From Actinomycetota bacterium (GTDB lineage Bacteria; Actinomycetota; Actinomycetes; Streptosporangiales; Streptosporangiaceae): a DNA stretch of 64,000 nucleotides. A model generated the notes under the pieces. It was not told where the DNA came from. It ran no database searches and worked only from the letters and a program-made list of their open reading frames with translations. Both the position numbers and the translations under genes were made by a program. Location of the stretch: contig DAHVDE010000005.1 of the NCBI GenBank assembly GCA_027313705.1, forward strand, positions 1 through 64,000. Reading direction: 5' to 3'. This document shows positions 61,918 to 64,000 of this stretch, piece after piece; position 1 is the first letter of the stretch; the number at the start of each line of letters is the position of its first letter.

Positions 61918-62651
61918 CTACCTAGCTGTTCCTGCCCGCACGCCCGGCTGACTCCTCGTGGTCCTGAGTACCTGCACGCCACCTCGTGCGCGGATCGTCA
62001 CGCAACAGTGTCGCACCGTAACCAAGCTCTCGTCCGGCAAACACGCGGAGTGATCGTGTCCGCATGACGGATCGGCCCTGGCGCCGGTGCCGCTGCGGCA
62101 AGGGAGCCGTGCACGGGAAGCAAACCCTTACAGGCTTAAAGCCCGGCCGTGACCTTGTAGGCCCGGCGCTTGGCTAGCTGTCCCCAGGAGCAACGTTACT
62201 TTCGGGTAACTTGATGGCGAGCCGGTGTGGACGCCGACAGAATGGCGAGGAAGCTGAGCGGAAGGGGCTTTGAAACCAGGAGCCCCTCCACGTATGAGAT
62301 GGAGGGGCCCCTGCGGCCCGGCGCGTTCGCTCGCCGGTGACCCGGCGGCAGGTGCGCAGCGTAACCGCCCACCAGGCCAGACGTCCGCCGAGGTCACCGG
62401 TGGTCCGGCCGTCCCAGCGATCTGCCCGTTTCAGTGGTGAGTGCAGTTCTACTGCCTGGCCGGCGCCAGCACAAGGTCTTCGGCAACTAAAGACAAGATT
62501 CTTTTGCCTGTCCACAGCGCAAGCCGTGCTTATCCACCGAACGCGAGCCCGGGAGACCGATTGTCCACAGGACTATGCACAGAGGCTGTGAATCCTTTTT
62601 CTTCGTGGTTCTGTCCTGGTACGCGGACTAGGCGAACACCTTTCGCGCTGG
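61918..62651. other. 734-bp intergenic region with hairpin and DnaA-box-like sites
   Basis: No convincing gene is seen here. A strong hairpin with arms at 62279–62290 (GGAGCCCCTCCA) and 62300–62311 (TGGAGGGGCCCC), one mismatch, lies in the middle and could be a terminator or part of a small RNA. The right part (about 62480–62640) is markedly AT-richer than the surroundings. It carries CTGTCCACA, TTATCCACC and TTGTCCACA, all in the same orientation. Confidence 0.6.
62508..62569 (+). promoter_or_regulatory. Cluster of three DnaA-box-like 9-mers
   Basis: CTGTCCACA (62508–62516), TTATCCACC (62530–62538) and TTGTCCACA (62561–62569) match the DnaA box TT(A/G)TCCACA with 0–1 differences each. A weaker TATGCACAG follows at 62574. 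They are embedded in a locally AT-rich stretch. No dnaA, dnaN or parAB gene is nearby. Confidence 0.5.
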
Positions 62652-64000
62652 TTACTTTCCATGCCAGGACTGCCACAATGCGGCGTACGCGCCGCCGGTG
62701 ACGAGCAGGTCGTGGTGCGGGCCAGACTCGCTGATCTCGCCGTCCTCCATGACGATGACACGGTCGGCGTCGTGAGCCGTGTGCAGCCGGTGGGCGATCG
62801 CGACCACGGTGCGGCCGTCGAGCACCGCCGAGAGCGACTGCTCGAGGTGGCGGGCCGAGCGCGGGTCGAGCAGCGAGGTGGCCTCGTCGAGCACCAGCGT
62901 GTGCGGGTCGGCGAGCACCAGCCTGGCGAGCGCGATCTGCTGCGCCTGGGACGCCGACAGCCTGATGCCGCCAGAACCGACCTGGGTGGCGAGACCGCAG
63001 GGAAGGGCTTCCGCCCAGCCGAGCGCGTCGACCGCCGCGAGCGCCCCGGCGACGGCGGCGTCGGTCGCCTCCGGATAGCCGAGCGTGACGTTATCGCGCA
63101 GGCTGCCCTGGAAGATGTGATGTTCCTGGGTGACGAGGGCGATCTGGCCGCGCAGCTCCTCTAGCGGCAACTCGATCAGCGGCACGCCGCCGATGCTTAC
63201 CCGGCCGCGGTCTGGCCCGTGGACTCCGGCCAGCAAGCGGCCGAGGGTGGACTTGCCCGCGCCGCTCGGGCCGACGATCGCGATCCGCTCCCCCGGCCGA
63301 ACGTCGAGGCTGATCCGCCTGAGGACATCGTGGCCGGGAACGTAGGCGTGGCTCACCTGCTCGGCGGAAAGCTGGCTGTCGTCAGGGGCGGCCAGCCCGG
63401 GCCGCCTGTCGGCAGGCACTTCGGTCAGGCCGAGCAGCCTGGACAGCGCCGCCGTGCCGGTCTGGAGGTAGTTCAGCCACTGGATCAGCTGGTCCATCGG
63501 CGCGACAAGTGCCCTGGCGTAGAGCGCGGCGGCCGTCACCTCGCCCAGCGTGCACCAGCCGTTCAGGTAGGCAACGCCGCCGAACGCGAGCACGCCGAAC
63601 AGCGGCAGCACGTAAGAGGCTTCCGCGGCCGGCCAGAAGATCGTGCGGAGCCTGAGCGTGTACCGTTCGGCCGCGTAACAGGCCCTGATGTCGGCGTCGG
63701 CGCGCTGGCGGCGTAGCTGGCCAAGCCGCAGTGCCTCGACAGTGCGCGCACCTTCCACGGTCTCCGCGAGGCTGTCGGTCATCACTCCCCACGACGCGCT
63801 CTCGCGCAGGTAGCCCGCCGGGGCCAGGCGCAGGTACCAGCGGGTGACCGCCCAGACCGGCGGCACCACGATCAGGCAGGGCAGCACCAGGACCGGGCTG
63901 TCCAGGGCGACCGCACCCAAGGTGAGGCTCACCGTAAGCACCGCGGTGAGCACGGCGGGCACGCCCTGCCTGGCCGCGAGGCTCAGCGAGTTGACGTCGC
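62652..64000 (-). CDS. ABC exporter (permease–ATPase half transporter), N-terminus beyond right edge
   Basis: At least 449 residues are visible; the frame stays open to position 64000 (…DVNSLSLAARQGVPAVL…), so the start lies outside. The membrane domain part has ESASWGVMTDSLAETVEGARTVEAL and several TM helices. The ATPase domain has Walker A VGPSGAGKSTLGRLLAG, Q-loop LVTQEHHIFQGSLRDNV, signature LSASQAQQIALARLVLADP, Walker B TLVLDEATS and the switch AIAHRLHT. In the signature the usual LSGGQ reads LSASQ. It belongs to the MsbA/multidrug-type exporters and probably pairs with a partner encoded beyond the edge. Confidence 0.92.
   Translation of the reverse strand, partial: DVNSLSLAARQGVPAVLTAVLTVSLTLGAVALDSPVLVLPCLIVVPPVWAVTRWYLRLAPAGYLRESASWGVMTDSLAETVEGARTVEALRLGQLRRQRADADIRACYAAERYTLRLRTIFWPAAEASYVLPLFGVLAFGGVAYLNGWCTLGEVTAAALYARALVAPMDQLIQWLNYLQTGTAALSRLLGLTEVPADRRPGLAAPDDSQLSAEQVSHAYVPGHDVLRRISLDVRPGERIAIVGPSGAGKSTLGRLLAGVHGPDRGRVSIGGVPLIELPLEELRGQIALVTQEHHIFQGSLRDNVTLGYPEATDAAVAGALAAVDALGWAEALPCGLATQVGSGGIRLSASQAQQIALARLVLADPHTLVLDEATSLLDPRSARHLEQSLSAVLDGRTVVAIAHRLHTAHDADRVIVMEDGEISESGPHHDLLVTGGAYAALWQSWHGK

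Noticed and set aside
61918-62480. Possible tRNA or riboswitch in the long intergenic region
   Set aside because: No cloverleaf, T-loop GTTCGA pattern or known aptamer core could be found; only one simple hairpin is supported.

Overview
The window is GC-rich and carries genes typical of Actinomycetota: sepH, a sigK–rskA pair, a C4 zinc-ribbon/phosphatase pair arranged as in mycobacteria, type-A RNase P RNA, and a DosR-type regulator. A filamentous soil lineage near Streptosporangiales/Streptomycetales fits best, but the genus cannot be read from the sequence.

The left half (about 0.3–31 kb) looks like one hypoxia/dormancy island. It holds, in order: a cytochrome b/b6 protein (323–2209); an unknown gene with its own DosR-like box (2424–2966); a nine-gene V/A-type ATPase operon on the minus strand (3075–10782); a divergent Hsp20; a group 3b-type [NiFe] hydrogenase operon with its maturation protease and a cyclic-nucleotide-binding protein (11476–16396); a PNPOx-like flavoprotein; an NAD(P)H:ferredoxin-type oxidoreductase, pyruvate:ferredoxin oxidoreductase and a DHODH-like protein (16991–23222); an Acg-type nitroreductase; three universal stress proteins; a GNAT–ADP-forming acyl-CoA synthetase; a DosR/DevR response regulator (28710–29381); and a Rieske-fusion protein. 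DosR-like palindromes (GGGAC-N4-GNCCC type) lie in front of most of these units. Three of them sit 36–37 nt before start codons that have no ribosome binding site.

Read together, these genes describe an archaeal-style fermentation. Pyruvate is oxidised to acetyl-CoA with reduced ferredoxin, electrons pass through NAD(P)H to H2, acetyl-CoA is converted to acetate with ATP, and a V/A-type ATPase couples ATP to an ion gradient. All of it appears to be under a dormancy regulator. The individual parts are known families; the pathway and its co-regulation are inferred.

From 31 to 53 kb the content is mixed: a small membrane protein, a GT2/MMPL pair, SepH, a PEBP lipoprotein, a 931-residue disordered membrane-anchored protein, a fused Mo-hydroxylase, glutamate decarboxylase, a DinB-like protein, a divergent IleRS, a secreted Cys-rich protein, a GH5-like protein with a substituted catalytic residue, and a geranylgeranyl-reductase-family flavoprotein.

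From 53 to 64 kb are rnpB (minus strand), an RsmF-like methyltransferase, a phosphatase/zinc-ribbon pair, a fasciclin lipoprotein–RskA–SigK locus divergent from a membrane molybdopterin oxidoreductase, a HAD hydrolase, an alpha/beta hydrolase, a 734-bp intergenic region with DnaA-box-like sites, and an ABC exporter half that runs off the right edge. No insertion sequences, CRISPR arrays or tRNA genes were seen.
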